A stretch of DNA of 64,000 nucleotides from Thermocatellispora tengchongensis. Lineage in GTDB: Bacteria > Actinomycetota > Actinomycetes > Streptosporangiales > Streptosporangiaceae. Numbering within the stretch: the first letter of the stretch is position 1; the number at the start of each line of letters is the position of its first letter. The notes under the pieces were generated by a model. That model did not search any database, was not told the origin of the DNA, and was given only the letters and a program-made list of their open reading frames with translations. Below, one piece after another: positions 44,127-54,010 of the stretch. The stretch is taken from contig NZ_JACHGN010000012.1 of NCBI RefSeq assembly GCF_014202315.1, positions 248,001 to 312,000 of the forward strand, written 5' to 3'. The translations under genes and the position numbers were made by a program.

Positions 44127-44424
44127 GGGGCTTCCAGGACGTGCGGGGTCAACGCGTAACCTCTGGTTAAGAGCGGATCCGTAAAATGCGGGCACCAGCC
44201 AGCTTGGAGACTCACTGTAGTCCGTGGGGGGGCCGGTCCCGGCATGGGGGGCGAACCGTGCGGCGAGTTGCTCTGTATAGGGCGGTTTGTCCGCGGGCGG
44301 TGAACTCCGCGAGTGTACTCAGGGCGGCCTGCGCCCCGCCGACCAGGCCGACCCGTTAGGGTCCGGTGTGGGCGGGAAACGCCAACCGGCGCCATCAATC
44401 CAACTAGATCCGGAGATCGAGCAG

Positions 44425-46536
44425 TTGAGCAGCGAACTCGTGCCAGCCCTTGAGTGGACCGACCTCGACCGGCGCGCGGTCGACGTCGTCCGTGCCCTGG
44501 CGATGGACGCGGTTGAGAAGGCCGGCTCGGGGCACCCGGGCACGGCCATGAGCCTCGCTCCCGCCGCGTACCTGCTTTTCCAGCGCGTCATGCGCCATGA
44601 CCCGACCGACCCGTCCTGGACCGGCCGCGACCGCTTCGTGCTGTCGTGCGGCCACTCCAGCCTCACCCTGTACATCCAGCTCTTCCTGTCCGGCTACGGC
44701 CTGACGCTGCACGACCTGCAGTCGCTGCGGCAGTGGGACAGCCTCACCCCGGGCCACCCGGAGCACGGCCACACGCTGGGCGTCGAGACCACCACCGGCC
44801 CGCTCGGCCAGGGCATCGGCAACGCGGTCGGCATGGCCATGGCCGCCCGCCGCGAGCGCGGCCTGTTCGACCCCGACGCCGAGCCCGGCACCAGCCCGTT
44901 CGACCACCACATCTGGTGCTTCGCCTCCGACGGCGACATCGAGGAGGGCATCAGCCACGAGGTCAGCGCCCTGGCCGGGCACCAGAAGCTGGGCAACCTG
45001 ACCGTCGTCTACGACAGCAACCACATCTCGATCGAGGACGACACCCAGATCGCGCTGTCGGAGGACGTCGCCAAGCGCTACGAGGCGTACGGCTGGCAGG
45101 TCATCTCGGTCGACTGGACCAAGACCGGCGACTACGTCGAGGACGTCCAGGAGCTGTACGCCGCGCTGGAGGAGTCGCGCGCCGAGACCGACCGGCCCAC
45201 CCTGATCAAGCTGCGCACGATCATCGGGTGGCCGGCGCCCAACAAGCGCAACACCGGCAAGATCCACGGCTCGGCGCTCGGCGCCGCCGAGGTCGCGGCC
45301 ACCAAGGAGCTGATGGGCATGGACCCCACGGCCACCTTCGTGGTTCCCGAGGAGGTGCTGGAGCACTCCCGCAAGGTCATCGGCCGGGGCCGTGAGGCCC
45401 ACGCCGAGTGGGAGAAGTCCTTCCAGGAGTGGCGCGTGGCCAACGCCGAGCGCGCCGCGGAGTTCGACCGCATCGACGCGCGCAAGCTGCCCGAGGGCTG
45501 GGACCACGCGCTGCCGACGTTCGAGACCGGCGCCTCGATCGCCACCCGCAAGGCGTCGGGCGAGGTGCTGACCGCGCTCGCGCCGGTGCTGCCCGAGCTG
45601 TGGGGCGGCTCGGCCGACCTCGCCGAGTCGAACAACACCACGATGAAGGGCGAGCCGTCCTTCATCCCCGAGGAGTACCAGACCCGCGAGTTCCCGGGTC
45701 ACAAGTACGGCCGCACCCTGCACTTCGGCATCCGCGAGCACGGCATGGGCGCGATCCTCAACGGCATCGCCCTGCACGGCGGCACCCGCCCCTACGGCGG
45801 CACCTTCCTGGTCTTCAGCGACTACATGCGCCCGGCGGTCCGCCTGGCGGCGCTGATGAAGCTGCCGGTCGTCTACGTGTGGACCCACGACTCGATCGGC
45901 CTGGGCGAGGACGGCCCCACCCACCAGCCGGTGGAGCACCTGTGGTCGCTGCGCGCGATCCCCGGGCTCGACGTCGTCCGCCCGGCCGACGCCAACGAGA
46001 CCGCCGCCGCCTGGAAGGTCGTGCTGGAGCACACCGACCGGCCCGCCGCGCTCGCGCTGACCCGGCAGAACCTGCCGGTCTACGAGGGCACCGCCGACCC
46101 GGCCAAGGTCGCCAAGGGCGGCTACGTCCTGCAGGAGGCATCCGACGGGTGCCCGCGGGTGATCCTGATCGCCACCGGCAGCGAGGTCCAGCTCGCCGTC
46201 GAGGCCCGCGAGACCCTGGAGGCCAGGGGCGTTCCCACCCGCGTGGTCTCGATGCCGTGCGTGGAGTGGTTCCGGGCCCAGGAGCCCGCCTACCGGCAGT
46301 CGGTGATCCCCCCGTCGGTGCGCGCCCGTGTGGCCGTCGAGGCGGGAATCGCTCTTGGCTGGCGGGAGTTCGTGGGAGAGGACGGGGAAGTGCTGAGTTT
46401 GGAGCACTTCGGTGCCTCAGCTCCGTACCGGACCCTGTTCGAGCAGTTCGGTCTGACGGCCGACCGCGTGGTCGCGGCTGCGAACGCCAGCCTCGCCAGG
46501 ACCGGGGCCGACAAGGGCGAGACGACGGGAAACTGA
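44425..46536 (+). CDS. tkt: Transketolase
   Basis: A 703-residue thiamine-diphosphate enzyme. Landmarks: the [19 protein letters not shown] substrate loop, the ThDP motif [20 protein letters not shown] ending near [21 protein letters not shown] with the catalytic Glu, and the [12 protein letters not shown] motif. The start is TTG 44425, which fits the family N terminus ([22 protein letters not shown]) and has GGAG 9 nt upstream; the frame is open further upstream. First gene of the six-gene pentose phosphate operon. Confidence 0.96.
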   Translation: MSSELVPALEWTDLDRRAVDVVRALAMDAVEKAGSGHPGTAMSLAPAAYLLFQRVMRHDPTDPSWTGRDRFVLSCGHSSLTLYIQLFLSGYGLTLHDLQSLRQWDSLTPGHPEHGHTLGVETTTGPLGQGIGNAVGMAMAARRERGLFDPDAEPGTSPFDHHIWCFASDGDIEEGISHEVSALAGHQKLGNLTVVYDSNHISIEDDTQIALSEDVAKRYEAYGWQVISVDWTKTGDYVEDVQELYAALEESRAETDRPTLIKLRTIIGWPAPNKRNTGKIHGSALGAAEVAATKELMGMDPTATFVVPEEVLEHSRKVIGRGREAHAEWEKSFQEWRVANAERAAEFDRIDARKLPEGWDHALPTFETGASIATRKASGEVLTALAPVLPELWGGSADLAESNNTTMKGEPSFIPEEYQTREFPGHKYGRTLHFGIREHGMGAILNGIALHGGTRPYGGTFLVFSDYMRPAVRLAALMKLPVVYVWTHDSIGLGEDGPTHQPVEHLWSLRAIPGLDVVRPADANETAAAWKVVLEHTDRPAALALTRQNLPVYEGTADPAKVAKGGYVLQEASDGCPRVILIATGSEVQLAVEARETLEARGVPTRVVSMPCVEWFRAQEPAYRQSVIPPSVRARVAVEAGIALGWREFVGEDGEVLSLEHFGASAPYRTLFEQFGLTADRVVAAANASLARTGADKGETTGN

Positions 46537-46541
46537 ATATC

Positions 46542-47645
46542 ATGACCGAGAATCTGAAGCGACTTACCGAGCAGGGCGTGTCGATCTGGCTGGACGACAT
46601 CAGCCGTGAGCGCCTGCGCAGCGGCAACCTGGCCCAGCTCGTGCGCGACAAGCATGTGGTCGGCGTCACGTCCAATCCCACGATCTTCGCCTCCGCGCTG
46701 AGCAAGGGCGACGCGTACGCCGACCAGCTCCACGACCTGAAGGTGCGCGGAGTGGACGTAGGCGAGGCGGTGCGCGCCATCACCACCTACGACATCCGCT
46801 GGGCGTGCGACGTGCTGCGCCCGGTCTACGACGCCTCCGGCGGCGTGGACGGCCGGGTGTCCATCGAGGTCGATCCGCGCCTGGCCCGCGACACCGAGCG
46901 CACGATCGCCGAGGCGCGGGCGCTGTGGTGGCTGGTGGACCGGCCCAACCTGTTCATCAAGATCCCGGCCACGGTCGAGGGCCTGCCGGCGATCACCGCC
47001 GCCCTGTCCGAGGGCATCAGCGTGAACGTGACGCTGATCTTCTCGCTGGAGCGCTACCGCGCGGTCATGGACGCCTGGCTGGCCGGCCTGGAGGGCGCCA
47101 AGGCCAAGGGCCTGGACCTGTCCGCGGTGGAGTCGGTGGCCTCCTTCTTCGTCAGCCGGGTCGACACCGAGATCGACAAGCGTCTCGACGCGATCGGCAC
47201 CGACGCCGCCAAGGCGCTGAAGGGCAAGGCGGCCGTCGCCAACGCGCGGCTGGCGTACGCGGCGTTCGAGGACGTCGTCAACAGCGCCCGCTGGCAGGCG
47301 CTGCGCTCGGCCGGCGCCCGCCCGCAGCGCCCGCTGTGGGCCTCCACCGGCACCAAGAACCCGGCCTACCCCGACACCCTGTACGTCGATGAGCTGGTCA
47401 CCGCGGGCACGGTCAACACCATGCCCGAGAAGACCCTCGACGCCACCGCCGACCACGGCCAGATCAAGGGCGACACCGTCCGCTCCTTCTACGAGGACGC
47501 CTGGAACACCATGGCGGCGCTGAAGGAGGCCGGCATCGACTACGACGACGTCGTGCGGGTGCTGGAGGACGAGGGCGTGGAGAAGTTCGAGGCGTCCTGG
47601 AACGAACTGCTCGAAACCGTCTCCGCAGAGCTCAAGAAGGCGTGA
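46542..47645 (+). CDS. tal: Transaldolase
   Basis: A 367-residue actinobacterial-type transaldolase, longer than the enterobacterial form. It begins [23 protein letters not shown], has the [14 protein letters not shown] segment, the Schiff-base Lys in [13 protein letters not shown] (about residue 143) and the TLIFSLERY and [12 protein letters not shown] motifs. It exchanges dihydroxyacetone units between sedoheptulose 7-phosphate and glyceraldehyde 3-phosphate. Five bases separate it from tkt. Confidence 0.96.
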   Translation: MTENLKRLTEQGVSIWLDDISRERLRSGNLAQLVRDKHVVGVTSNPTIFASALSKGDAYADQLHDLKVRGVDVGEAVRAITTYDIRWACDVLRPVYDASGGVDGRVSIEVDPRLARDTERTIAEARALWWLVDRPNLFIKIPATVEGLPAITAALSEGISVNVTLIFSLERYRAVMDAWLAGLEGAKAKGLDLSAVESVASFFVSRVDTEIDKRLDAIGTDAAKALKGKAAVANARLAYAAFEDVVNSARWQALRSAGARPQRPLWASTGTKNPAYPDTLYVDELVTAGTVNTMPEKTLDATADHGQIKGDTVRSFYEDAWNTMAALKEAGIDYDDVVRVLEDEGVEKFEASWNELLETVSAELKKA

Positions 47646-47651
47646 GCGTTC

Positions 47652-49271
47652 ATGACCGTTTCCTTCGGTGACGAGACGGCGGCCGAGGCCGCCGCCTCCG
47701 CCGTCGGGACCCTCGTCCGGGAGGGCGTGCCCGCCGCGCTGGCGGCGGGCGACGCCTCCCTGTGGGGTCCCGAGGCCGCCGACGAGGCGGCCAGGCGCCT
47801 GGGCTGGCTCAGGCTGCCGGAGACGAGCCGCGAGCTGCTGCCCGAGATCACCCGGCTGGTGGAGCGGGCCCGCGCCGAGGGCCTGGACCACGTCGTGCTG
47901 GCCGGGATGGGCGGCTCCTCGCTCGCGCCGGAGGTGATCTGCGACACGGCCGACGCGCCGCTGACGGTCCTGGACACCACCGACCCCGGCCAGGTGCGCC
48001 GGGCGCTGGAGGACCGGCTCGACCGCACGATCGTCGTGGTCGCGAGCAAGAGCGGCGGCACGGTCGAGACCGACAGCCACCGGCGCATCTATGACAAGGC
48101 GTTCCGCGACGCGGGCATCGACCCGGCGGGGCGGATCGTCGTGGTCACCGACCCCGGCTCCCCGCTGGAGGCGGTCGCGCGCGAGGCGGGCTACCCGCTG
48201 GTGCTCGCCGACCCGGACGTGGGCGGGCGCTACAGCGCCCTGTCGGCCTTCGGCCTGGTGCCCAGCGCGCTGGCGGGCGCCGACGTCGAGCGGCTGCTCG
48301 ACGAGGCCGCCTCGGTGCGCGGGCTGCTGGCCGAGGGCGAGGGCAACCCGGGCCTGGAGCTGGGCGCGGCGCTCGGCGCCGCGGCGGCGGCCGGGCGCGA
48401 CAAGCTGATCCTGGAGGACGGCCTGTCGCAGATCAACGGGCTGCCCGACTGGATCGAGCAGCTCGTCGCCGAGTCCACCGGCAAGTCCGGCACCGGCATC
48501 CTGCCGGTGGTCGACGCCGACCCCACCGGCGCCGATGACGAGATCGTGGCGTCCATCGACGGCGAGGGCGCGATCGAGGTGTCCGCGCCGCTGGGCGCGC
48601 AGTTCCTGATCTGGGAGTACGCCACCGCCGTCGCGGGCCGGATGCTCGGGATCAACCCGTTCGACCAGCCGAACGTGGCCGAGTCCAAGGAGAACACCGC
48701 GGCGCTGCTCGCGGCCGGCGTACCCCAGGAGAAACCGGTCCTGGTCGACGGCCCGGTCGAGGTCTACGGCGAGCTCGCCGGTCCCGCGCACGACCTTTCC
48801 GGCGTGCTGACCGGCCTGCTCAAGGCGATCCCCGACGACGGCTACCTCGCGATCCTGGCCTTCCTGGACCGCTGGTCCGCCTTCGACGTGCCGACGCCCG
48901 AGGACGCGGCGCTCGACGAACTGACCGAGGCGTGGGCCGCCGCCGACCCGGCCACGCTGCGCCCGCTGCTCGCGGCGCGCACCGACCGGCCGGTGACCTT
49001 CGGCTGGGGACCGCGGTATCTGCACTCCACCGGGCAGTTCCACAAGGGCGGCCCGCAGTACGGCGTGTTCCTGCAGATCACCGGCGCGATCCCCGACGGC
49101 GCCGACATCGAGGTGCCGGGTAAGCCCTACACGCTGGGCGCGCTACAGCTCGCCCAGGCCCTCGGCGACTTCGGCGCCCTCGTCAAGAGGGGCCGGCCCG
49201 CCGTGCGCGTGCATCTGACCGACCGGGTGGCCGGCGTGACCCACCTGCTCGCCGCCGCCCGCCAGGTATGA
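47652..49271 (+). CDS. pgi: Glucose-6-phosphate isomerase
   Basis: A 539-residue enzyme of the actinobacterial pgi type, with the SIS domain motif VLAGMGGSSLAPEV, the second SIS motif VVASKSGGTVETD, the active-site region FLIWEYATAVAGRMLGINPFDQP and LHSTGQFHKGGPQYGVFLQ. It supplies glucose 6-phosphate to zwf or drains fructose 6-phosphate from tkt/tal. It starts six bases after tal and is followed 18 bp later by zwf. Placement of pgi between tal and zwf makes this operon self-contained for cycling hexose through the oxidative branch. Confidence 0.94.
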   Translation: MTVSFGDETAAEAAASAVGTLVREGVPAALAAGDASLWGPEAADEAARRLGWLRLPETSRELLPEITRLVERARAEGLDHVVLAGMGGSSLAPEVICDTADAPLTVLDTTDPGQVRRALEDRLDRTIVVVASKSGGTVETDSHRRIYDKAFRDAGIDPAGRIVVVTDPGSPLEAVAREAGYPLVLADPDVGGRYSALSAFGLVPSALAGADVERLLDEAASVRGLLAEGEGNPGLELGAALGAAAAAGRDKLILEDGLSQINGLPDWIEQLVAESTGKSGTGILPVVDADPTGADDEIVASIDGEGAIEVSAPLGAQFLIWEYATAVAGRMLGINPFDQPNVAESKENTAALLAAGVPQEKPVLVDGPVEVYGELAGPAHDLSGVLTGLLKAIPDDGYLAILAFLDRWSAFDVPTPEDAALDELTEAWAAADPATLRPLLAARTDRPVTFGWGPRYLHSTGQFHKGGPQYGVFLQITGAIPDGADIEVPGKPYTLGALQLAQALGDFGALVKRGRPAVRVHLTDRVAGVTHLLAAARQV

Positions 49272-49289
49272 AGACGGGGGAACCCCATC

Positions 49290-51044
49290 ATGACTAGTCC
49301 GGCACAGCCGGAGCCGAGCGGCCCGGAGGCCGCGGCTCCCGACGAGGCCGCGGGCCCCACCGCGGCGACGGGCGCCGACACGAGCCCCACCGCGGCGGCC
49401 GGCGCCGACACGAGCCCCAGCGCGGGGACCGGCGCCGACCTGTACCCCGCCGCGACGCGGCCGTCCGACGAGGCCGCGGTGGTCGCGGCGCAGGCGGCGA
49501 CCGCGGCGACGACGAGAGAGGCGCTGACGGCCAACCCGCTGCGCGACCCGCGCGACAAGCGCCTGCCCCGTGTGGCCGGGCCGTGCGTGCTGGTGCTGTT
49601 CGGCGTCACCGGCGACCTCGCCAAGCGCAAGCTCCTGCCCGCGATCTACGACCTGGGCAACCGGGGCCTGCTGCCCCCGGGCTTCTCCCTGGTCGGCTTC
49701 GCCCGGCGCGACTGGGCGGCCCAGGACTTCGCCCAGGTCACCCATGACGCGATCAAGGAGAACGCGCGCACCCCCTTCCGCGAGGAGGTGTGGAAGCAGC
49801 TTCGCGAGGGCATCCACTTCGTCCCCGGCGAGTTCCACGACGACGGCGCGTTCGACGCGCTGGCGATGGCGCTGAAGGAGATCGACGAGACCCGCGGCAC
49901 CGGCGGCAACTACGCCTTCTACCTCTCGGTGCCGCCGAAGTTCTTCCCGCTGGTGGTGCAGCAGCTCAAGCGCACCGGCCTGGCCAACGCGCCCCACGGC
50001 GCGTGGCGGCGGGTCGTGATCGAAAAGCCGTTCGGGCACGACCTGGCCAGCGCCCAGGAGCTGAACGAGATCACCAGCGCGGTCTTCCCCGAGAGCTCGG
50101 TCTTCCGGATCGACCACTACCTCGGCAAGGAGACCGTCCAGAACATCATGGCGCTGCGGTTCGCCAACAACCTGTTCGAGCCGATCTGGAACCGCAGCTA
50201 CGTGGACCACGTGCAGATCACGATGGCCGAGGACATCGGCATCGGCGGCCGGGCCGGCTACTACGACGGCATCGGCGCGGCCCGCGACGTGATCCAGAAC
50301 CACCTGCTCCAGCTCCTCGCGCTGGTCGGCATGGAGGACCCGACCTCCTTCGACGCCGACGCGCTGCGCCGGGAGAAGGAGAAGGTGCTCAAGGCCGTGC
50401 GCCTGCCGCAGGACCTGAGCCTCGGCACCGCCCGCGGCGCCTACACCGCGGGCTGGCAGGGCGGCGAGCCGGTGGTCGGCTACCTGGAGGAGGAGGGCAT
50501 CCCCGCCGACTCCATCACCGAGACCTACGCCGCGATCAAGCTGGAGATCGCCAACCGGCGCTGGGCGGGCGTGCCGTTCTACCTGCGCACCGGCAAGCGG
50601 CTCGGGCGGCGCGTGACCGAGGTCGCCGTGGTGTTCCAGCGGGCGCCCCACCTGCCCTTCAGCAAGACCGACACCGAGATCCTGGGGCAGAACGCCCTGG
50701 TCATCCGGGTGCAGCCGGATGAGGGGATCACGGTCAGGTTCGGCTCGAAGGTGCCGGGCACCGCGATGGAGGTCCGCGACGTCAGCATGGACTTCGCCTA
50801 CGGCGAGTCGTTCATGGAGTCCTCGCCCGAGGCGTACGAGCGGCTGCTGCTGGACGTGCTCATCGGCGACCCGCCGCTGTTCCCGCACCAGCGGGAGGTG
50901 GAGCTGTCCTGGCGCATCCTCGACCCGATCGAGGAGTTCTGGGCCACGCAGGGCCAGCCGGAGGGCTACCCCGCCGGCACCTGGGGCCCGCCCTCGGCCG
51001 ACGCGATGATGGCCCGCGACGGCCGGGTCTGGAGGAGGCTGTAG
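49290..51044 (+). CDS. zwf: Glucose-6-phosphate 1-dehydrogenase with repetitive N-terminal extension
   Basis: A 584-residue protein. The conserved enzyme begins only near residue 85 (NPLRDPRDKRLPRVAGP), with the coenzyme motif FGVTGDLAKRKLLPA and the substrate site RIDHYLGKETVQN (catalytic His). The first 80 residues are an Ala/Thr/Asp/Pro-rich tail containing three 10-residue repeats (PTAATGADTS, PTAAAGADTS, PSAGTGADLY) that normal members lack. The ATG at 49290 is well placed after GGGGGAA, and no better internal start is seen, so the tail is probably made. It forms NADPH and 6-phosphogluconolactone; opcA follows directly. Confidence 0.95.
   Translation: MTSPAQPEPSGPEAAAPDEAAGPTAATGADTSPTAAAGADTSPSAGTGADLYPAATRPSDEAAVVAAQAATAATTREALTANPLRDPRDKRLPRVAGPCVLVLFGVTGDLAKRKLLPAIYDLGNRGLLPPGFSLVGFARRDWAAQDFAQVTHDAIKENARTPFREEVWKQLREGIHFVPGEFHDDGAFDALAMALKEIDETRGTGGNYAFYLSVPPKFFPLVVQQLKRTGLANAPHGAWRRVVIEKPFGHDLASAQELNEITSAVFPESSVFRIDHYLGKETVQNIMALRFANNLFEPIWNRSYVDHVQITMAEDIGIGGRAGYYDGIGAARDVIQNHLLQLLALVGMEDPTSFDADALRREKEKVLKAVRLPQDLSLGTARGAYTAGWQGGEPVVGYLEEEGIPADSITETYAAIKLEIANRRWAGVPFYLRTGKRLGRRVTEVAVVFQRAPHLPFSKTDTEILGQNALVIRVQPDEGITVRFGSKVPGTAMEVRDVSMDFAYGESFMESSPEAYERLLLDVLIGDPPLFPHQREVELSWRILDPIEEFWATQGQPEGYPAGTWGPPSADAMMARDGRVWRRL
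49356..49445 (+). repeat. 30-bp tandem repeat, three copies, in the zwf 5' coding region
   Basis: Units at 49356-49385, 49386-49415 and 49416-49445 each encode ten residues of the P-T-A-A-x-G-A-D-T-S type. They are in frame and diverge slightly toward the third copy. Confidence 0.85.
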
Positions 51045-51950
51045 ATGACCAGCTTCATGCTCAGCGGCACCAACGCGTCCAAGATCAGCTCTCATCTGAC
51101 CCACCTGCGCCACCAGATGGGCGCGCCCGCGATCGGCATGGTGCTGACGCTGGTCGTGGTGTGCGACGAGAGCAACCAGTACGACGCGACCCGCGCGGCG
51201 ACCGACGCGGCGCGCGAGCACCCCTCGCGCATCCTCGTGGTGATCAACCGCGACCCGGAGGAGGCCAACCGGCTCGACGCCGAGCTGCGCATCGGCGAGT
51301 CCACCCCGGGCGAGGTCGTCCTGCTGCGCCTGTACGGCGAGCTGACCCGGCACGCCGACTCGGTGGTCAGCCCGCTGCTGCTGCCCGACACCCCGGTGGT
51401 GGCGTGGTGGCCGGGCCCGTGCCCGGAGGTCCCGTCCAAGGACCCGATCGGCCAGCTCGCGCAGCGGCGCATCACCGACGCGCGGGCCGACACCGACTCC
51501 GTGGCGGCGATCGTCGGCCGGTCCCGCGGGTACGTCGCGGGCGACACCGACATGGCCTGGACCCGCCTGACACCGTGGCGCAGCCTGCTGGCCGCGGCGT
51601 TCGACCAGCCGGTGGGCCGGGTCGGCGGCGGCCTGGTGGAGGCCGCGGCCGGCAACGCCAGCGGTCCGCTGCTGGCCGCCTGGCTGTCCAGGCGCGTGGG
51701 CGTGCCCATCGGCGTCGCCGAGTCGGGCGGGCCGGGGCTGACGGCCGTACGCCTGAACACCGACGAGGGCGAGGTCTCGGTGACCAGGACCGACGCCAGG
51801 CTCGCCACCCTGCGCCGGCCCGGCCAGCCCGACCGGCACGTCGCGCTGGCGCGGCGGCACACCTCGGAGCTGCTGGCCGAGGAGCTGCGCCGCCTCGACC
51901 CCGACGAGATCTACGCCGAGGCGCTGCAGCAGCTCGCCGCGACCGGCTGA
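51045..51950 (+). CDS. opcA: OpcA, glucose-6-phosphate dehydrogenase assembly protein
   Basis: A 301-residue OpcA-family protein, required for active or redox-regulated glucose-6-phosphate dehydrogenase in actinobacteria and cyanobacteria. Recognisable segments include LTLVVVCDESNQYDATRAA, VVAWWPGPCPEVPSKDPIG and DTDMAWTRLTPWRSLLAAAFD. The ATG immediately follows the zwf TAG with no spacer, so co-translation with its partner is likely. Confidence 0.94.
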   Translation: MTSFMLSGTNASKISSHLTHLRHQMGAPAIGMVLTLVVVCDESNQYDATRAATDAAREHPSRILVVINRDPEEANRLDAELRIGESTPGEVVLLRLYGELTRHADSVVSPLLLPDTPVVAWWPGPCPEVPSKDPIGQLAQRRITDARADTDSVAAIVGRSRGYVAGDTDMAWTRLTPWRSLLAAAFDQPVGRVGGGLVEAAAGNASGPLLAAWLSRRVGVPIGVAESGGPGLTAVRLNTDEGEVSVTRTDARLATLRRPGQPDRHVALARRHTSELLAEELRRLDPDEIYAEALQQLAATG

Positions 51951-51998
51951 CCCTGCACACCCGATCACGAATCACACCCGATCCCGAAAGGCACCGAC

Positions 51999-52772
51999 GT
52001 GACCGTCCCCAGCGTTGTCGTCCACCGCGACGCCGACGTGCTCGCCAAGGCAGTGGCCGCACGCCTGATCACCCGGCTGGTGGACGTGCAGTCCGCCAAG
52101 GGCTCGGCGTCGCTGGTCCTCACCGGAGGCACGGTCGGTCACGCCACCCTGGCCGAGGTCGCCGCCACCCCGGCCAGGGACGCCGTCGACTGGCGGCGGC
52201 TCGACGTGTGGTGGGGCGATGAACGCTTCCTGCCCACCGGCGACCCCGAGCGCAACGAGACCGGGGCCCGCAAGGCGCTGCTGGACAAGGTCGATCTCGA
52301 CCCCGCCCGGGTGCACGTCATGCTCGGCCCCGACTCCGGCCTGACCGCCGAGGAGTCCGCCGCCCGCTACGCCGAGGAGCTGCGCGCCGCGGCCCGTCCC
52401 GAGGACCACGGTCCGGTCCCCCGCTTCGACGTGCTCCTGCTCGGCATGGGCCCCGACGCCCACGTGGCCTCCCTGTTCCCGGAGATGCCCGCCCTGTACG
52501 ACGAGCGGCCCACCGCCGCCGTGCACGGCGCTCCCAAGCCCCCGCCCACGCGCATCACGCTCACCATGAGCTCCATCCACGCGGCCCGCGAGGTGTGGGT
52601 GGTGGCCGCCGGCGCGGAGAAGGCCGGCGCCGTCCGGCTGGCCCTGTCCGACGCGGGCCCGGTCCAGGTGCCGGCCGCGGGCGCCCGCGGCCAGAGCCGC
52701 ACGCTGTTCCTGCTGGACCGCGCCGCCGCCGCCAAGATCCCCGCGTCCCTGGTGCGCCCCGCCAGCCCCTGA
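51999..52772 (+). CDS. pgl: 6-phosphogluconolactonase
   Basis: A 257-residue DevB/Pgl-type lactonase of the glucosamine-6-phosphate deaminase fold. Family motifs: LVLTGGTVGHATL near the N terminus, the WWGDERFLPTGDPERNE active-site region and LLLGMGPDAHVASLFP. It hydrolyses the lactone formed by Zwf. The start is GTG 51999, with AAAGG nearby. Last gene of the pentose phosphate operon, followed by a 14-bp gap and the convergent add gene. Confidence 0.94.
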   Translation: MTVPSVVVHRDADVLAKAVAARLITRLVDVQSAKGSASLVLTGGTVGHATLAEVAATPARDAVDWRRLDVWWGDERFLPTGDPERNETGARKALLDKVDLDPARVHVMLGPDSGLTAEESAARYAEELRAAARPEDHGPVPRFDVLLLGMGPDAHVASLFPEMPALYDERPTAAVHGAPKPPPTRITLTMSSIHAAREVWVVAAGAEKAGAVRLALSDAGPVQVPAAGARGQSRTLFLLDRAAAAKIPASLVRPASP

Positions 52773-52786
52773 CGGGCCCTGCTCCG

Positions 52787-53887
52787 CTACTCCGCGGCGC
52801 GCAGCACCGTGTCGATCTCGGCCACAAGGGCGTCCTGGGCCGGGCGGTCCAGGCTGGAGGCCCGTACGGCGTTGCGGGCCAGCTCGGCGAGTGCGGCGCG
52901 GTCCAGGCCGAAGACCTCGGCGGCGATCTCGTACTCGCGGGTCAGCGTGGTGTTGAACATGGGCGGGTCGTCGCTGTTCAGGGTGACGTTCAGGCCCTCC
53001 TTGAGCATGCGGGGCAGGGGGTGCGCGGCGATGTCGCGCACCTGGCCGGTGCACACGTTGGAGGTCGGGCACACCTCCAGCGGCAGCCAGGTCTCGCGCA
53101 GGTGGGCGACCAGGCGGGGATCGTCCAGGCAGGAGATGCCGTGGCCGACGCGCTCGGCGCCCAGGCCCTCGATGGCCTCCCAGATGGTCTCCGGCCCCGT
53201 CATCTCGCCGGCGTGCGGGAGGCTGCGCAGGCCGGCGGCGCGGGCGGCGCGGAAGGCGTCGCGGAACTCCTCCCGGTACGCCGGGCGGTGCTGCTCGATC
53301 CCGGCCAGCCCGAACCCGACCAGGGCCTCCGGCGGCTCGTCGAGGGCGTGGCGCACGGTGACCGCCGCCGCCTCGCCGCCGTACTCACCGGGGATGTCGA
53401 AGATGTAGGCCATGCGCACGCCGTGCTCGGCCGCCGACTCCCGGGCGGCGACGTCCAGGGCCTCGGTGACCGCCCGCATGGGCAGGCCGCGCGTGTGGTG
53501 GGCGTACGGCGTCACCTGGAGCTCGACGTAGCGGCAGTTCTGCGCGGCCAGGTCGCGGGCGAGGCCGGTGACGAGGGTGGCGATGTCCTCCGGCTCGCGC
53601 ACCACGTCGTTGACGGCCTGGTAGACCTCGGCGAAGTGGGGGAAGTCGCGGAAGGTGTAGAAGGCCCGCAACTCCGCCTCGGTGCCGGGCACCCGGCTGC
53701 CGGGGTGGCGCCGGGCCAGTTCCAGCACCGTCGGCACCGACGCGGAGCCGATCAGGTGGACGTGCAGCTCCACCTTGGGCAGCGCGGCGATGAACTCGGC
53801 CGAAGGCCGGGACGAGGACGGGGACGAAGACGGGGACGAAGACGGGGACAAAGACGGGGACACAGTCTCGGACACTGGCTGGGTCAT
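52787..53887 (-). CDS. add: Adenosine deaminase
   Basis: A 366-residue metal-dependent deaminase of adenosine/deoxyadenosine. Zinc ligands and catalytic residues: LHVHLIGSA (HxH), SLPHAGEM (catalytic His/Glu region), ERVGHGISCLDD and the Asp pair in LNSDDPPMF. LIGS replaces the more common LDGS after HVH. The first 30 residues are a Ser/Pro-rich tail encoded by a 12-bp tandem repeat, absent from typical members. The start is ATG 53887; the frame is open upstream but without a ribosome-binding site. Convergent with pgl. Confidence 0.93.
   Translation of the reverse strand: MTQPVSETVSPSLSPSSSPSSSPSSSRPSAEFIAALPKVELHVHLIGSASVPTVLELARRHPGSRVPGTEAELRAFYTFRDFPHFAEVYQAVNDVVREPEDIATLVTGLARDLAAQNCRYVELQVTPYAHHTRGLPMRAVTEALDVAARESAAEHGVRMAYIFDIPGEYGGEAAAVTVRHALDEPPEALVGFGLAGIEQHRPAYREEFRDAFRAARAAGLRSLPHAGEMTGPETIWEAIEGLGAERVGHGISCLDDPRLVAHLRETWLPLEVCPTSNVCTGQVRDIAAHPLPRMLKEGLNVTLNSDDPPMFNTTLTREYEIAAEVFGLDRAALAELARNAVRASSLDRPAQDALVAEIDTVLRAAE
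53811..53858 (-). repeat. 12-bp tandem repeat, four copies, in the add 5' coding region
   Basis: Four consecutive units of GACGAAGACGGG or a one-base variant (53811, 53823, 53835, 53847) encode an in-frame Ser-Pro-Ser-Ser type repeat in the N-terminal tail of the deaminase. Short uninterrupted repeats of this kind are prone to slippage, and changes keep the frame. Confidence 0.85.
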
Positions 53888-54010
53888 GCCGGGACCATAC
53901 GCACGCTCGCGGCCTCGGAGACACCCTTCCGGCCGATATCTCACACAATCGTGTCAGGTTCCTCCGCGAATGGGGCGTGGCGATGGACGAGGGCGCCCGC
54001 GAGGGGGTAG

